The position numbers and the translations under genes are program-made. Below the pieces are notes generated by a model. The model saw only the letters and a program-made list of their open reading frames with translations, was not told the DNA's origin and did no database searches. Shown here piece by piece: positions 22,969 through 34,714 of a stretch of DNA of 64,000 nucleotides (position 1 is its first letter; each line of letters opens with the position of its first letter). Origin of the DNA: Clavelina lepadiformis (Eukaryota > Chordata > Ascidiacea > Aplousobranchia > Clavelinidae); NCBI RefSeq assembly GCF_947623445.1, contig NC_135242.1, positions 21,700,001-21,764,000 of the forward strand. The letters are read 5' to 3'.

Positions 22969-25900
22969 ATGACACTCACAATGCCGCCACAAACAAAGGT
23001 GAAATGGACCAAGCAATCTCCTGGTAATATTCAAAACGCAAAAACAGCTCAAGCTTTGAAAAGATATCTGGATTTAACTTTAACTGGGACAAAAAAGAAT
23101 TTGGCAGAACACGCCAGGCATGGTAAGATGATTGATGGCGGTTTGATTGTTTTATCATTAAGTGTCACTCTTTTTGTGTTTCTTTACATTTTTAACAGGG
23201 TCTGTGTCTCAGTGTTTTGGCTAAATCAGCTTAACAGGCTTTTCAATTGTCTGTCTGTATTTTGGCAACAAATGGATGCCATGGTAAAGCATGTGCTTCA
23301 TGAAACCATTAAAAAGGGTCATGGTATTTAAGAAAACACTAAAAACTTTTACCTCCAATTATCATCTGTTGTAGCTTCACAGACATCTTAACAGAACGCC
23401 AAGGAATAAACTTGAACATACAGAAAAAGTGCAAAGGTTTTAATCGTTATAAGTCATGTTCAGTTACTTTTATATTAATTATGGTAATCAGTGTGTTTGA
23501 GTTGATCATTGTCTTCAGACATGGCAGTAATTTTACCACCCATCTATGTCTTGAGTCCAGTTAATGGTAATCATTATTATGAAAATCCTAAGTTCAACAG
23601 TTTTGTAAATGACGACTTTTGAGTATTAACGTAAAAACACACCTGAAAATACTATTGATAATTAATTAAATAATAGTTGATAAACATATATATCCTAATT
23701 TAAGTGTTAAGTATAAAGAATACTTACATACTGTAGATTAGTGGAAGGCTGCATTTGAAATTTCCGTTAACTGTTCAGGGCGAAAAGGTCACCCACCATC
23801 TCCATATACGTTTGATCGGCCAGATTTTGAAAGTACCATTCATAGAGCTCTGTCGTCTCAACTTGGTCAAAAAAACACCACTAAAACGCCAGACTGGGTC
23901 CATGAAATTAACGAAAAGATTTGCAATCACAATGGTGAAGCTCCGGTGTTTACTGAGAATTTCCTTCCAAGCCACAAAGTATGAAAGAAACTATACTAAT
24001 ATAATGTACATACAAAACCTGTTTTTATGTGTATTGGCTACGTATTATGTACCGATAACAAACCAACTTAAGTTCAATATTGTTGAGCATGCAATATTTG
24101 CAGTTATATAAGCCAGCTTCCTTGAGTAATTAAACCGTTCTATCAAAAGTATCATGATGTGATTCTGTTTGTAGTCAGAGCAAAGCAAAATTGCTCCCTC
24201 AAGACCTTTGTCGGGGATATCTACCAAAAGTGCACCAGTTGTGATCAATGGTGAAATGTATTACAGACCCAACAAAAAACACATTTACCTGCAGGTATGT
24301 GAATGGCGCTTGCTGGCATTATGTCATTTTTTTTCGATCACATATCAAGTATATACACGTTAGTTTTAAATCACGTGAAGTGATTCTGTTTTAAACACTG
24401 GCTTAACAAATGGATGAAATAAAAACAAACAGATTGATCCAAAAATGATACTATCACAGGCATGTAACAGGCCAGCGTCAGCTAAAGAAGAACGCTTGAC
24501 AAGAGCAAGTAAGTTACGCAACAAGCATAGAACACAGTCCATGTCCGCCATACCATCTACCGATGCAAACACCAAACTACAGCTGAAAAGTAAGCTTAAA
24601 TGATAGTAGATTGATTTAATCGGTAATCACAATTATTTGGGTGTAGCATTTTTAGTTTTTGTGTGACAATATTTTTATATTTAGACTTTCTTCATGTGAA
24701 TTTGTGTATTGTTTCTCGTAACAAGTACTAAACCGTTAGCATTGTGAACTCCTTTTGGTTGTATGTGAACCGAGTAATACTGTAGACACCACTCGATTTA
24801 CTGAAGTCAATTGTTAACAGTCGTTTTTGTTGTCCTACAACAGCTCTGAATAAACAGCAAATGGATTATTCAGTTGTTAAAACTTTGTCGTAATGGCCAG
24901 ATTAAGTCGTACAAAGAAAACATTGTTAATCCCTATTATGTCTGGTGATTGTAAATCAAACAGTTTAGCTCAATGACATACCATTAAATGACATTTCTGT
25001 GACATTGTGCATATTACATACGTTTTAACTGCTTTGAAAATGTCATATTTTCCATTATTGTTTAATGTATTTCATGGACTACCCCTTCATGACACGACAA
25101 TCATTTGTTTTGCGACTTTGTCAAGGAAACTTCTGTCGTAATCAGTTATTTTGAAAGCAACATGATACTATTCATGATTCAAACTGTTCAACCACTTACA
25201 TTGATCTGAGCCTGAGCCCTTTGTCACATCACAATTGTGTTTGTTTGAAACAAAAACAAGACGAGTATGCTTGTTTTCTGCCTAATTTTGTAGGTTCAAA
25301 GATTCTCCAAATATCTCATTGATTATAATTATTGAACCTAAACAATATTTTTAGGAATGAAAGAAGCAAAGCCCAGACCACTTCATCTTAACAAAGAGTG
25401 GGTTTGAAATCTGGATTTTAATGATTCTTGTTCATATGAAACATTATTCTAAGCAGTGGTGAGTGGTGTTTTTGCTGTTTAATTCGATTCACTCATTCAC
25501 GCATTTCTACAGCTTGCTACCCATTCCTTGTCACATGGGTGAAACCCCCCATTCATTTATCATTGGGGCTCGATACAATTGCACCCATTTTATGGATTCT
25601 CGATCGTTTGCTCGTTTGGGTCTGTATGTTCCACGAAAGGATCCAATAAGGACTTTCTTGAAGACTTACAAGGGAGGGGATGCTTTTACTGACCCAGGAA
25701 GTGATTCAGGTAGATACTTGCATCTATCTATCTACTGGAATCAATTTATTACCTAATTCAAAGTTTGTTAGTATTAAAATTATAGCTGACTTTTATTCAT
25801 GAGAAAGTACAAGGTTTTCATTGTAGTAAGTAAAAGAGTCAGCAAAGTAATTTTTGGAATTACACATGAAAAATAATTCCATTGTCTTGCTTGCAACTCA

Positions 25901-27572
25901 TAAGTTTCGTAAGCATAATTTTTTCATTAAATAGTCACTGTCAAATGACAAACAACAGCAAACAACTGTAATGTACTGGTAGCAGATTAAGAACTTGTAA
26001 TTAATGTATAACTTGCATGACCAAAAGCAAGAGATCTCGCTAACCAAACTTAGTTCGCAACCCAAACCCACTATATGAGGAAACATGAGCCAGAAAATCT
26101 ATGATATTGTGTAAAACAGCAATTGTTTTGATAGTATACACTAAGTAAGAACTGTTGATTGTGGAATTCGCATCTTATCTTTGTATAATAAAATGCGACT
26201 ATACTTAAATCTAGACTTCGTCGGATATACAAGTGTTCGAGGTGGAAGTAGCGGCAAGATGCAAAATCCGCCTCGATCCCAGAATATTCAAACTCAAACA
26301 CGAAATCCAGCATCCTTCCCTGGCACTCACATCCGGAAAGTTGTGAAGGAAGCTTGGTTGAGCGGAGATGGTCAAGAAGCAAAACCACTAAAGTATAAGC
26401 CTCCGTCTGTTGCAAGCACCATCAGCCAAACAATACTAAACCAAGGTAGAACTTCTCAACGGAAAACACCATCAGATGACAATGTGAAGAAGGTGAGTTA
26501 CAATCGTATGTTAATGTAGCTTACGCCATTGACAAAATAATTGATTTGTTAAATTGCTACAAGTCGTAGATCCGGACACTTTGTGCTTATGAAACGCTGC
26601 AAGAGGTCCAGAGGCAAGTCCAAAAATAATTCAACCTTAAACCAGACAATAGTTGACAGCAAGCATACCGGCTAAAGTTTACTGAATTGGAAGAAACAAC
26701 TGCTATGGAGCTATATATTACATGCGTGGTGGTGATTATGACATCACAATGTAAAGTCAACATGCTTAATAGTTGGCGTTTGAACAAGTCTGGTAGCGTG
26801 GCTACCATATTTACTTGACTGTAAGCCTCATATGATAGTGCCGAAAATTGAATTTAAGCCACTTGCTACAGCACAGTAAGCCTCTACAATATACTCTCTA
26901 TTTTATAACTTCGTGTCGTGAGAGTTGAAATAATTTATTTTACCAGATTTAAAAAAATGAAGCCCTGTAGTGCAAAACATGATAAAAAAGGTGCGGCTAA
27001 CAACTGAAAAAATAAATGTGTCCTCCACAGATAAACAACTAGTTGCATTTGATGTTTATTTACAGCATAGAAATGTCACAGGTGACAGTAGATATACTAG
27101 CGTTTATGTCCTTTTAGCTATTACCAATATTGGACTAGTCTAGCCAAGATTGAGATGTACCTTGGCACCTTCTGCTTTTACCAATAATTGCTTAACGGCT
27201 AAATATTATTAAACAATTCTTTGTTTGGTATACTTGCTGACAACTCGTTTGTGAATTTAAGTTGAATGTTTTTACACTTCGTCTCTCTTTATGGTTGAGG
27301 GGATATTCATTAAATTATTATAAATATGGATTCACAATTTAAAGCAGGGCATGATTCCTATTCATTTTGTTCAGGCAAATCAAGATAAAAATGCTCGTAC
27401 CACATCACCTAGCAGTGGCAGACGGAAGTCAAGTTTAAAGACACCTCCACCTAAAGCCAAGTTCAATGTTAAAGGTCAACCAGTTGTGACATTCACTGGA
27501 CTTGAAAGGTCGTCGCCTATCCCTAACCAGGCAAAGCGCAACATCGAAGCAGTAATCCCAAGCACAGAGTAG
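22969..27572 (+). CDS. Unrecognised basic, proline/serine-rich protein, eight exons
   Basis: Exons 22969-23122, 23779-23978, 24175-24294, 24433-24589, 25355-25397, 25513-25709, 26215-26492 and 27375-27572 join in phase to give 448 residues. I do not recognise the family. An acceptor just before the ATG implies an untranslated upstream exon. Visible stretches: MTLTMPPQTKVKWTKQSPGN; RKGHPPSPYTFDRPDFESTI, which looks most like a conserved core; a basic helix EERLTRASKLRNKHR; DSRSFARLGLYVPRKDPIRT; and a disordered tail SPSSGRRKSSLKTPPPKAKF. There is no signal peptide, membrane segment or enzyme motif. The composition suggests an intracellular, partly disordered protein, for example cytoskeletal or ciliary, but that is a guess. 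The donor after 25397 is GTGGGT. It converges on FNTA. Confidence 0.75.
26605..27180 (+). repeat. Repeat C, copy 1, inside the last intron of the gene above
   Basis: It shares several colinear blocks with 39150-39600: GGCAAGTCCAAAA, CCTTAAA-CA, AATAGTTG-CA, ATACCG, ATG-CATCACAATGTAAA-like, and ACAGCATAGAAATGTCAC-GGTGACAG. The spacing differs by about 140 bp. It is non-coding and the class is undetermined. Confidence 0.5.
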
Positions 27573-28117
27573 CTTGAGCTATTTTGCAATTTTGTGTATC
27601 TCTCTGTACTCATAGGAGTTTTAATAATAATCCCGTTTAGATCTTGCCCAAGTTACGTAACATAGCTGTGTTTGTATAGTTTAGGAAACGCTAAAACAGT
27701 CACTGCCAATGGACTGGTGAAGTTGAAAGTATTTGGAGTTGCCAAGTCAAGATTAATGCTATGATTGTCTTAAAAGTCTATATTGATTAACGTCACATAA
27801 CATTCTTTATTGCATCGACAATTTGTTTGCCTTGCTTGCCCGCACAACATATTTTCATTCAATCTGATACTTCTTTTGTATGTTACCTAGCTAAGAATCC
27901 GATATTTCCTGTGGAAATTTTCTTAACAAAACACTGTGATATTTTTATTAATTATTGCTATTGGGTTATTTATATTCACTGTGCCAAATAAACCAAGACA
28001 ACAATCGTACTTTCGCTTCCACCAATTCGATCATTAGCAGATACAGTACAGCATGATATCTAAACAGCTTAGTAATCAAGAGACAGTTGCTACAGGGGCA
28101 AATCTTTTTGAGTTTCT

Positions 28118-29711
28118 TCAGCTGACTGCTTGATACTCTCTTAACATACGTTGAAAAACAAAGTTCCAATATTTCCTACGCACAACATCTGTCTCTTCTG
28201 CCAATTCTCGGCATAGCTAGGAAAAAAAGATATATTTAAGGAACTTAATGTTACATTTTATATAAAAAAAAAGTGCAGGATACCTCCTTGACAACATCCA
28301 GGGTTTTTTCTTTGTTGCAAGTTTTATTTTCAAGATCCTCTTCGTACATGTCTATTAAAAATGCAGCTAAGTGTGGAGATTTCAAGCCCTCTGCCCTCCA
28401 GGAAGTTGCGCGGGTTCTAAGGTCGGAGCTCCAGGTTAAGCCGCGATCTTGCAATATCCTACACAACATTCTACAGTTAAGCCACCTGAGCAAAAATTAC
28501 GCCATTGAGAGGAGTCACTTAACTTACCCCCGTAAATAGCTCCATGCGCTTTCATTCTTTGTAATGACATCGATCTTTTTAGTGGTGTACCTAAACACGA
28601 CTGAATTTAACAACAATCCTATTTTCTGTAGTTAATGTGAGTTAGGTGTGCTGTGAAGGTTTTGTATCATCTGATATCACTTTCTTACTCTATCTCTTGC
28701 TTAACAACTTCATCTGTAAATCCTGTTGTGTGTTGAATAATGAAATAACGTTCATTCCAAGCAGAATTATTTCTCATATCGTTGTTTATTAACGTGTCTA
28801 CAAAGTCCAGTTCACCTTCCCATAAGTCAAATTCCTTTTGCAAATAGATAAGCATTACTTAATATTTGTTAGTTGTAAAATATGATTTATTGACTTTAAA
28901 TAAATATTGATCGAAGCCTTCAACTTACTTTAATCACCCATTGTCTGTGTTGCCAAGCATGGTAATTTTTTTGGTCCATGTTAATTATTTTTGAAGTAAA
29001 CTCAAGCTCCTCAGAATGCTCTCGACTCCATTCCACCAATGCCCTTCGATGGTGCCAAACCTAAAAAGGACTGAAATTTGTCTGGTGGTGTCTCCAAATG
29101 TCTGGCAAAATTTGGCAATTAAACTCGCATTCTATTCTCATTACCTGGTAGTTCTTTTGCTGTTCGACTATGATATCGGATAGAAAGTCCATTTCCTTTT
29201 TCACATCCTTGTCTAAAGCTTTCAAAATAACACGTCTAAACAAGAAAATTATTGTAAACAGACCTTATACAAATAAACAAAAGTGTTATTGTTGCCCCTC
29301 ACCTGTAATGCCATACAGTGTAGTTTGCAGCATTTAGATCAATGGCCGTTTGTGTTAATTCTAAAGCACGCTCACTCTTTTCGTCTGCAGCCAGAACAGC
29401 TCGGAAGTAATCAAACACATCTTTGACTGTAATGAATTTTTAGTTACAATTTTGCCCAATTCTCTACAGCCATGCACACAAACTTAGCAACATACACATA
29501 ACGGTATACTTACACTTTTCACTGTAAGCTATCTGCACAACAGGCGCAACGCCATCATTTTGTGGAATTGGTTTTACATCACTCCATTCTGGCCTGTCCC
29601 TGTACACAATTGGAAAACTTAAATTCTACAGTTAAATACAAGATTTACAATTTTGGCAACAACTCACCTGTAAAATTTGTAGTCATCATCCTCATCTGAA
29701 CTTGAAGACAT
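28118..29711 (-). CDS. FNTA: Protein farnesyltransferase/geranylgeranyltransferase type-1 subunit alpha
   Basis: Nine exons: 29711-29668, 29599-29514, 29426-29303, 29235-29145, 29060-28929, 28834-28689, 28590-28528, 28458-28284 and 28216-28118. They encode 319 residues. This is the shared alpha subunit of cytosolic farnesyl- and type I geranylgeranyltransferase, which prenylate CaaX proteins. The prenyltransferase alpha repeats (a Trp-containing turn within a helical hairpin) are plain: [54 protein letters not shown] and [12 protein letters not shown]. The N-terminus [20 protein letters not shown] is short, without the long proline-rich extension of mammals. The C-terminus ends MLREYQAVS. Three boundaries were chosen by phase and family match (donor at 29514, acceptors at 28590 and 28458). 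It converges on the unknown gene to its left. Confidence 0.95.
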
Positions 29712-30152
29712 TTTTGCATTAACCCTAATTTAGGAATTATTTCAACATATCTGCATGTTGGAAAGGAACAAATTAAGTCGTATACTTTGTAATGTAAATG
29801 TAAAACAATAATTAATATCACATTACATACTGTGCTATAGCTGTGAAATGATTTCAGTTTACAGTCTGATTTGAAATCACTTTAAATTATAATCATATTA
29901 TACAGAAGATTTAAAATCTATGGATAAAATTTCCTTATTATAGTAGAAAGATAATTAAAACAAGGCAAAGTTCTAACTTTGGTACAATTTTTTCTCAAAT
30001 ATTGTAACAGAACAATCAGTGATGAGTTAAAAATCAAACACATAACAGTGCAGTGCGAAGCTAAATATAGCATACGGTGAAAAACTCTTTTGCGTAAGAC
30101 ATAAGCGTTTGGCATATTCACAAGAAACATGAAATGATGAATTTTGTAAAGT

Positions 30153-32249
30153 TTATGTCCGAGCAAACGAGAACGATGGAGGCAGATGACCAGACATCAC
30201 AGTTGGGGAATGTTTCCCTGTCATAAATGTCGGAGACTGGGTACGCTGCATCACAATCTGATCATATTGTTCGATGAGATGCGGATTATAATTTTCAATG
30301 CGACCACGTAAAATACTTGCCCCAAGAAATTTGGCGAGCCCAATCAGGCAATCTTGTGCTGCTGCAACAGTAAGCTGGACGTCACTTGACAAGGCATAAA
30401 AAATGGCATCGAAAAAGGTTTCGATGTGCATTTTAAAAGCTCGCTTGCCGATCCTGGAAGCTAGTGTGGGTAGCAATTTGCATGTGGTCTCCAAAAACAC
30501 AACATGCTGGGAGAATTGCTTGGAACTTAAAGCTTTTGTAATAAATGGTAGAAGTGTGGTGACTTTCTGTGGATAATATGTTGCCAGTTCCGCAATCAGG
30601 TAAAGGCAACCATCCGAACGCTCCCAGGGTTCTGACGGGCGCCGAAATTTACAATCACTGCATCCTCCTCGCCCACCTCTGCCCATTTTCGGTGCAAGCG
30701 AGCCACAAGAGTACATTTGCTGATCAGTGTGTCGTGGATCTGAAGTTTCGTGAAGATTTTTGACAACACCAAATTGAGCAGGACGCTTATCTAAACCGGT
30801 AAATCTGCCACTGTTTTCAGGCTGATTTGAAACTTCTTCTAATCCATCCTGGATCTCTTTGATGATGATTGGCAAGAGCTCATCACCATAAACCTTTGTA
30901 TATTTTGCTACGGCAGCTCCTGCACCTTCTCTCACAGATGGAATTGGATCTTTCAAATTTTCCAAGAAGAGACTGTAAAGTAAATCTCGCTTCACTTTTG
31001 CTTCAGATGCAAAACTAAGGATAAAATTACCGCAAGCGATGCAAGCAGCATCACGCACGGGCCAGCTGTCATCTTGGAAACACTCCAACAACGCGTCCAG
31101 CAATCGGTTCACATGATCTCGCACAGCTTCTGGTTTTATTTTGGTAGCGAGTTCAGAAATACAAGCACAGGCGGCCTCTCGTACGGCATGATTGTCTGCC
31201 TGAGTTGCTTCTATGTAGTAATCAACAACAAACGAGATGTATTTTTCCACAATGTCCTTGCCGTGACCATGAGATATTTGTCTCCAAGTTTCTTGCGAAT
31301 AAATGCGAACTCCTTCTGCTATGTAGTAACGATTGAGGCACATCCGTGGTATCAGGTCTGGAAAGAATTTCTCCTGTTCCTGGGTACCAGGAAAAGACAA
31401 CAAGAAATTTCTCACTGCAACTGAAGAAGCTAGTCTTACTTGAGACCAGTTATCTGCTAAGCCTTTGCCAAGGTATTTTGAAAACTGATCACCATATTTC
31501 AGTACAGAGTCACTAGTTGCGACTCCGTCAGTTTGGCCACAACGAACAATGGCGGCACAAACATTGTATCCAGTTTCCCTTACAAACCGATTCGTGTGGT
31601 TGAGAGCAGAAAAAAGTAAGTTGAGAAGCTCTTGAGTAATGTAAGGATTAAAGGTCTTTCCACATCCCTCAATCATGCACTGAAGACACTTCATGCTGGT
31701 TTCAAGATACCTCCATCCGGCTGATTCATGAAATATGTTAGCAGCGTTGGATGTTGTAGGACTGCCACGACCATCACCTTCCTCATGAAGATCACCCTCA
31801 ATTTCTCGCTTTAGGTCTTTATGTAGAAGATTCAGCACAACATCACTGCTCTTGCTATAGACTTCACTCCCTTTCAATTTGCAAAGAGCACCAAGTAATT
31901 CTCCAGCTTCGGTCCTTACTCTTACTTCCGGGTTGGCGAGGCACTTAAGAGCGAAACCATGAAAGAAATCTGTTATGGCTTCATCCACAACAGACCCACC
32001 ATCATCTTGACGAATGGAGTTGTCAATGATGCATCTTACTCCTAGCAAACATCCATGTAAGGCTTCCCACGGAGTTGAGTCATTGGATGAGGATGCATTC
32101 TCTTGAAATTTTGCCAGGAGCGCTTGGGCAATTTTATCTTTTTCTGAACTTTTCAAAAAAGATTTTAAGTGAACGATTCCTTTGTCTCTTTCGAGTTTCT
32201 GTTCACTTTGTAACAACTTGTTCAATTCATCCACTTGTCGGTCTGACAT
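30153..32249 (-). CDS. HEAT-repeat protein with a CxxC-containing insert, single exon
   Basis: One uninterrupted frame of 698 residues beginning MSDRQVDELNKLLQSEQKLE. It consists almost wholly of helical HEAT/ARM-type repeats, recognisable by turns such as WPVRDAACIACGNF, HAVREAACACISELATK, PSVREGAGAAVAKYTK, RVRTEAGELLGALCK and RFVRETGYNVCAAIV. Between repeats, near residue 520, sits a distinctive insert GRGGRGGCSDCKFRRPSEPW followed by SDGCLYLIAELATYYP. I think similar GGC-DC-F-SEPWE sequences occur in HEAT proteins of other eukaryotes but cannot name the family. No membrane segment, signal peptide or enzyme motif is visible, so a scaffold or adaptor role is the most that can be inferred. 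It lacks introns, unlike its neighbours FNTA and GTF2F2 on the same strand. Confidence 0.85.
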   Translation of the reverse strand: MSDRQVDELNKLLQSEQKLERDKGIVHLKSFLKSSEKDKIAQALLAKFQENASSSNDSTPWEALHGCLLGVRCIIDNSIRQDDGGSVVDEAITDFFHGFALKCLANPEVRVRTEAGELLGALCKLKGSEVYSKSSDVVLNLLHKDLKREIEGDLHEEGDGRGSPTTSNAANIFHESAGWRYLETSMKCLQCMIEGCGKTFNPYITQELLNLLFSALNHTNRFVRETGYNVCAAIVRCGQTDGVATSDSVLKYGDQFSKYLGKGLADNWSQVRLASSVAVRNFLLSFPGTQEQEKFFPDLIPRMCLNRYYIAEGVRIYSQETWRQISHGHGKDIVEKYISFVVDYYIEATQADNHAVREAACACISELATKIKPEAVRDHVNRLLDALLECFQDDSWPVRDAACIACGNFILSFASEAKVKRDLLYSLFLENLKDPIPSVREGAGAAVAKYTKVYGDELLPIIIKEIQDGLEEVSNQPENSGRFTGLDKRPAQFGVVKNLHETSDPRHTDQQMYSCGSLAPKMGRGGRGGCSDCKFRRPSEPWERSDGCLYLIAELATYYPQKVTTLLPFITKALSSKQFSQHVVFLETTCKLLPTLASRIGKRAFKMHIETFFDAIFYALSSDVQLTVAAAQDCLIGLAKFLGASILRGRIENYNPHLIEQYDQIVMQRTQSPTFMTGKHSPTVMSGHLPPSFSFART

Positions 32250-33002
32250 GTTATGACAGCAGTTATGAAAATGTCTTTTTAACTGTAAATGTTACTCCTA
32301 ACAGTTACCTAAAAGTAACGTATTATAAGATTATTGAAAGCAGGAAACCAGTTCGCATAAGTTGAAAAAAACATCGAAAAATGAGAATGGTCTTAAACAA
32401 ATGGTGACGAAACATCATTGCAAACATATAAAAGTCGCATCCTTTTAATTGATTATTCTAGAAAAGATTTGATTATTTTAGAAGCCTTGAAATCACAATC
32501 ACAATAAAACATGGCAACTTGTAGATAACATGTATTTATACATAACAGACCAAACTAGAACAAATTCAACTATTATTTTCAGGATATAAATTAACAATTT
32601 TTTCAATCTTGCAACAAGTGCTCAGTATAATGATATATTACACGCACTATACTTTGCAATAATAGTTCTATTGTCATGTGCCCTCCATCTAGTTCGTCAG
32701 AGTTAACCAAGTCTATGGCAGTAAATAACAGCTTGACAATAACAATGCCAACAAACAGAATAAAATAACGTTTGATTTACAAATAGGTTTGATTTCAGCG
32801 TTTCAACGTTTGATTTCAGCCACTAAAAATTCTACATTTCTTAATGTCAAGAATCTGAAATAAACCTGTTTTAAACATGTGCACTATTGACACATCACGC
32901 ATCATATATTGACTAATATTAATCCAAAAGAAAATGCTTTTTCTGATTAGACATATCTCGCGCTCCAGTGCTACTAAACAAGTCCACAGTTACAACGCTT
33001 TT
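32250..33002. other. Spacer between the HEAT gene and GTF2F2
   Basis: About 750 bp of AT-rich sequence with no coding signal. It should contain the GTF2F2 3' UTR and the HEAT gene promoter. A short tandem CGTTTGATTT...CGTTTGATTT duplication lies near 32768-32815; otherwise I see nothing. Confidence 0.4.
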
Positions 33003-34361
33003 TCATGATGAGTCATCAGAGTCCTTTGTCTCCACTTTGTGATGTCTGTACTCCGGCTTCAGCTCCCACATGTGACGATGTCCAGGATGTTTATTGTACA
33101 AGCCAATCTCTTTCAACACATCCTTCAAAAATGCCTGCCAAAGTGAAAAAACAAACACTTGAGAAACTGTGTATATACAATCGGTAAGCTTCTGGCACAA
33201 TATGTTATAATGACATTAGTAAGCAGGTAGTTTTATTCTGTTCGAAAACATCAAATTAACATTTAACTTCAATTAACATTTTAACGAAAACATTAAATGG
33301 TGCCAGAAGGTACAAATTACAGACGTCTGATGCCTATAAATTTCACATGAAACATTTATAGCCGTTAAAGCACACATACCACCGGCTGTTGAGTGATGTC
33401 CTTTAAGTCTTTAATATTATAATATTGATGCTTCTCAAATGCTTGAAACAGCATCCCTTCAAGTTCTTCTTTGGCCACTCGAATCTTCTTGCCTTCACTT
33501 TTCTTCTGCTCTTTATATGCCAACTACAAAGAGATCAATAAGTTGTAAACCAAAGCAGGGAAACAAAGTGCACAAACATTTTATCAAAAGTTGAAAATAT
33601 TAGTAAATAAAAACCATACTATTCTTACCTCTTCTTTAACAACATTCACTGGCTTATACACAGTCGTGACTGCAGATTCAAGCTGCTTTGTAATCCTTTT
33701 AGGTTTGCATGCTTCAATCATTTGAGTTCTCTTCAACTTCATATAATTGTGGCTTACAACAGGTCGACAATCCACTTTCTGGACGACGCGCCCTTCCATT
33801 GACCTTTTTTCACCAGCTAAATGCCATAATTTATTACAAGCATAGCCAATGCGATAGGAGATACTCAGAAAAACGAGTAATATATAGGCCTGAAATACTA
33901 CAGGTACACATAATGGATATAACATACCTTTGGCATTAGTTGTAGAAAAAACGGCCAAGCTCTGTCTCTCAGCTCCCTGTAGAACAAATTTATGATCGGT
34001 AGCAAGATTTTTTGTTGAAGCTTCTCCAACAAGCTCTAATCTTTTGTCCATTGAGTAATTTACTTCTGTGCGCCCAGCATTTCTGATAACAAGGTTACAT
34101 TTAATTACAAAACGGTTACTAGTTAGTTAGTTAGGTTAGTAGTTTGTCAGGCACGCATGTTAAATACCAGTTGATGGAGATTTAATATTAAGCTTTAGCT
34201 TACTTTGTAATTCGCAGTTTTCCCACTGGACAGCCGTCCGGGGCATTCAACCATTTATTTGCAAGGTATTTGGGCACTTTGACCAACCAGACATCGTGTT
34301 TTGCTCCAGACAATTCTAAACATGAATCTCCAGTATCTCCACCATCATGAGTTTCACTCAT
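33003..34361 (-). CDS. GTF2F2: General transcription factor IIF subunit 2 (RAP30)
   Basis: Five exons, 34361-34204, 34082-33928, 33816-33629, 33523-33380 and 33134-33003, encode 258 residues (human 249). RAP30 is the small TFIIF subunit; it binds RNA polymerase II, brings it to the preinitiation complex and contacts promoter DNA through a C-terminal winged helix. The N-terminal dimerisation region has KHDVWLVKVPKYLANKW and GCPVGKLRITK. The linker has EGRVVQKVDCRPV with SHNYMKLKRTQMIEACKPKR. The winged helix runs from ELEGMLFQAFEKHQYYNIKD to QQPVAFLKDVLKEIGLYNK. The end is HMWELKPEYRHHKVETKD. All phases agree. An LTR fossil ends 39 bp upstream of the start codon in the same orientation, so the native promoter may be displaced or shared. 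Confidence 0.96.
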
Positions 34362-34399
34362 TCTGTGTTCAGATTAAAAATTGCCCAATGCTTCAGACA

Positions 34400-34714
34400 T
34401 GTTACAGAGTAAAAAAGTACTAATACAGTATTTTTCTCCTATTTAACTGTAATAAGTTGATGATTGTAATATCGGCTCACACAGAGCGTACACACAACAC
34501 GTTCTCTACTAGATACGAATGACCTCTTTGGCCAATCCCAATGACAAAACTTAGCTTCACACGAACTTAAAGGGAATAGTACTTAAATTAAATGATAGCA
34601 TTAAATGATTAAAGTTAAACATGGAAATCACATAAAATAACAAGAATTAACTCATAGTTTCCTTAATGAACAATTGCATGATTACAATAACAATTTGACT
34701 CAAACATTATCACA
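34400..34714 (-). repeat. Candidate 3' LTR of the Ty3/gypsy fossil
   Basis: Read on the minus strand, the purine tract AAGGGGAGA ends against TGTGATAATG, the expected start of a 3' LTR. The candidate ends ACTCTGTAACA about 315 bp later, giving TG...CA termini. No second LTR copy was recognised at the other end of the element, so the boundaries rest on the purine tract and terminal dinucleotides only. Confidence 0.5.

Noticed and set aside
33709-33939. Plus-strand frames over GTF2F2, the HEAT gene and the retrotransposon pol region
   Set aside because: All are antisense or out-of-frame shadows of the minus-strand coding sequences, without motifs of their own.
28118-34361. FNTA, HEAT gene and GTF2F2 as a tunicate trans-spliced operon
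   Set aside because: All three are on the same strand, but the gaps of about 440 and 750 bp are larger than the very short spacing usual in ascidian operons, and no trans-splice acceptor signature was identified.
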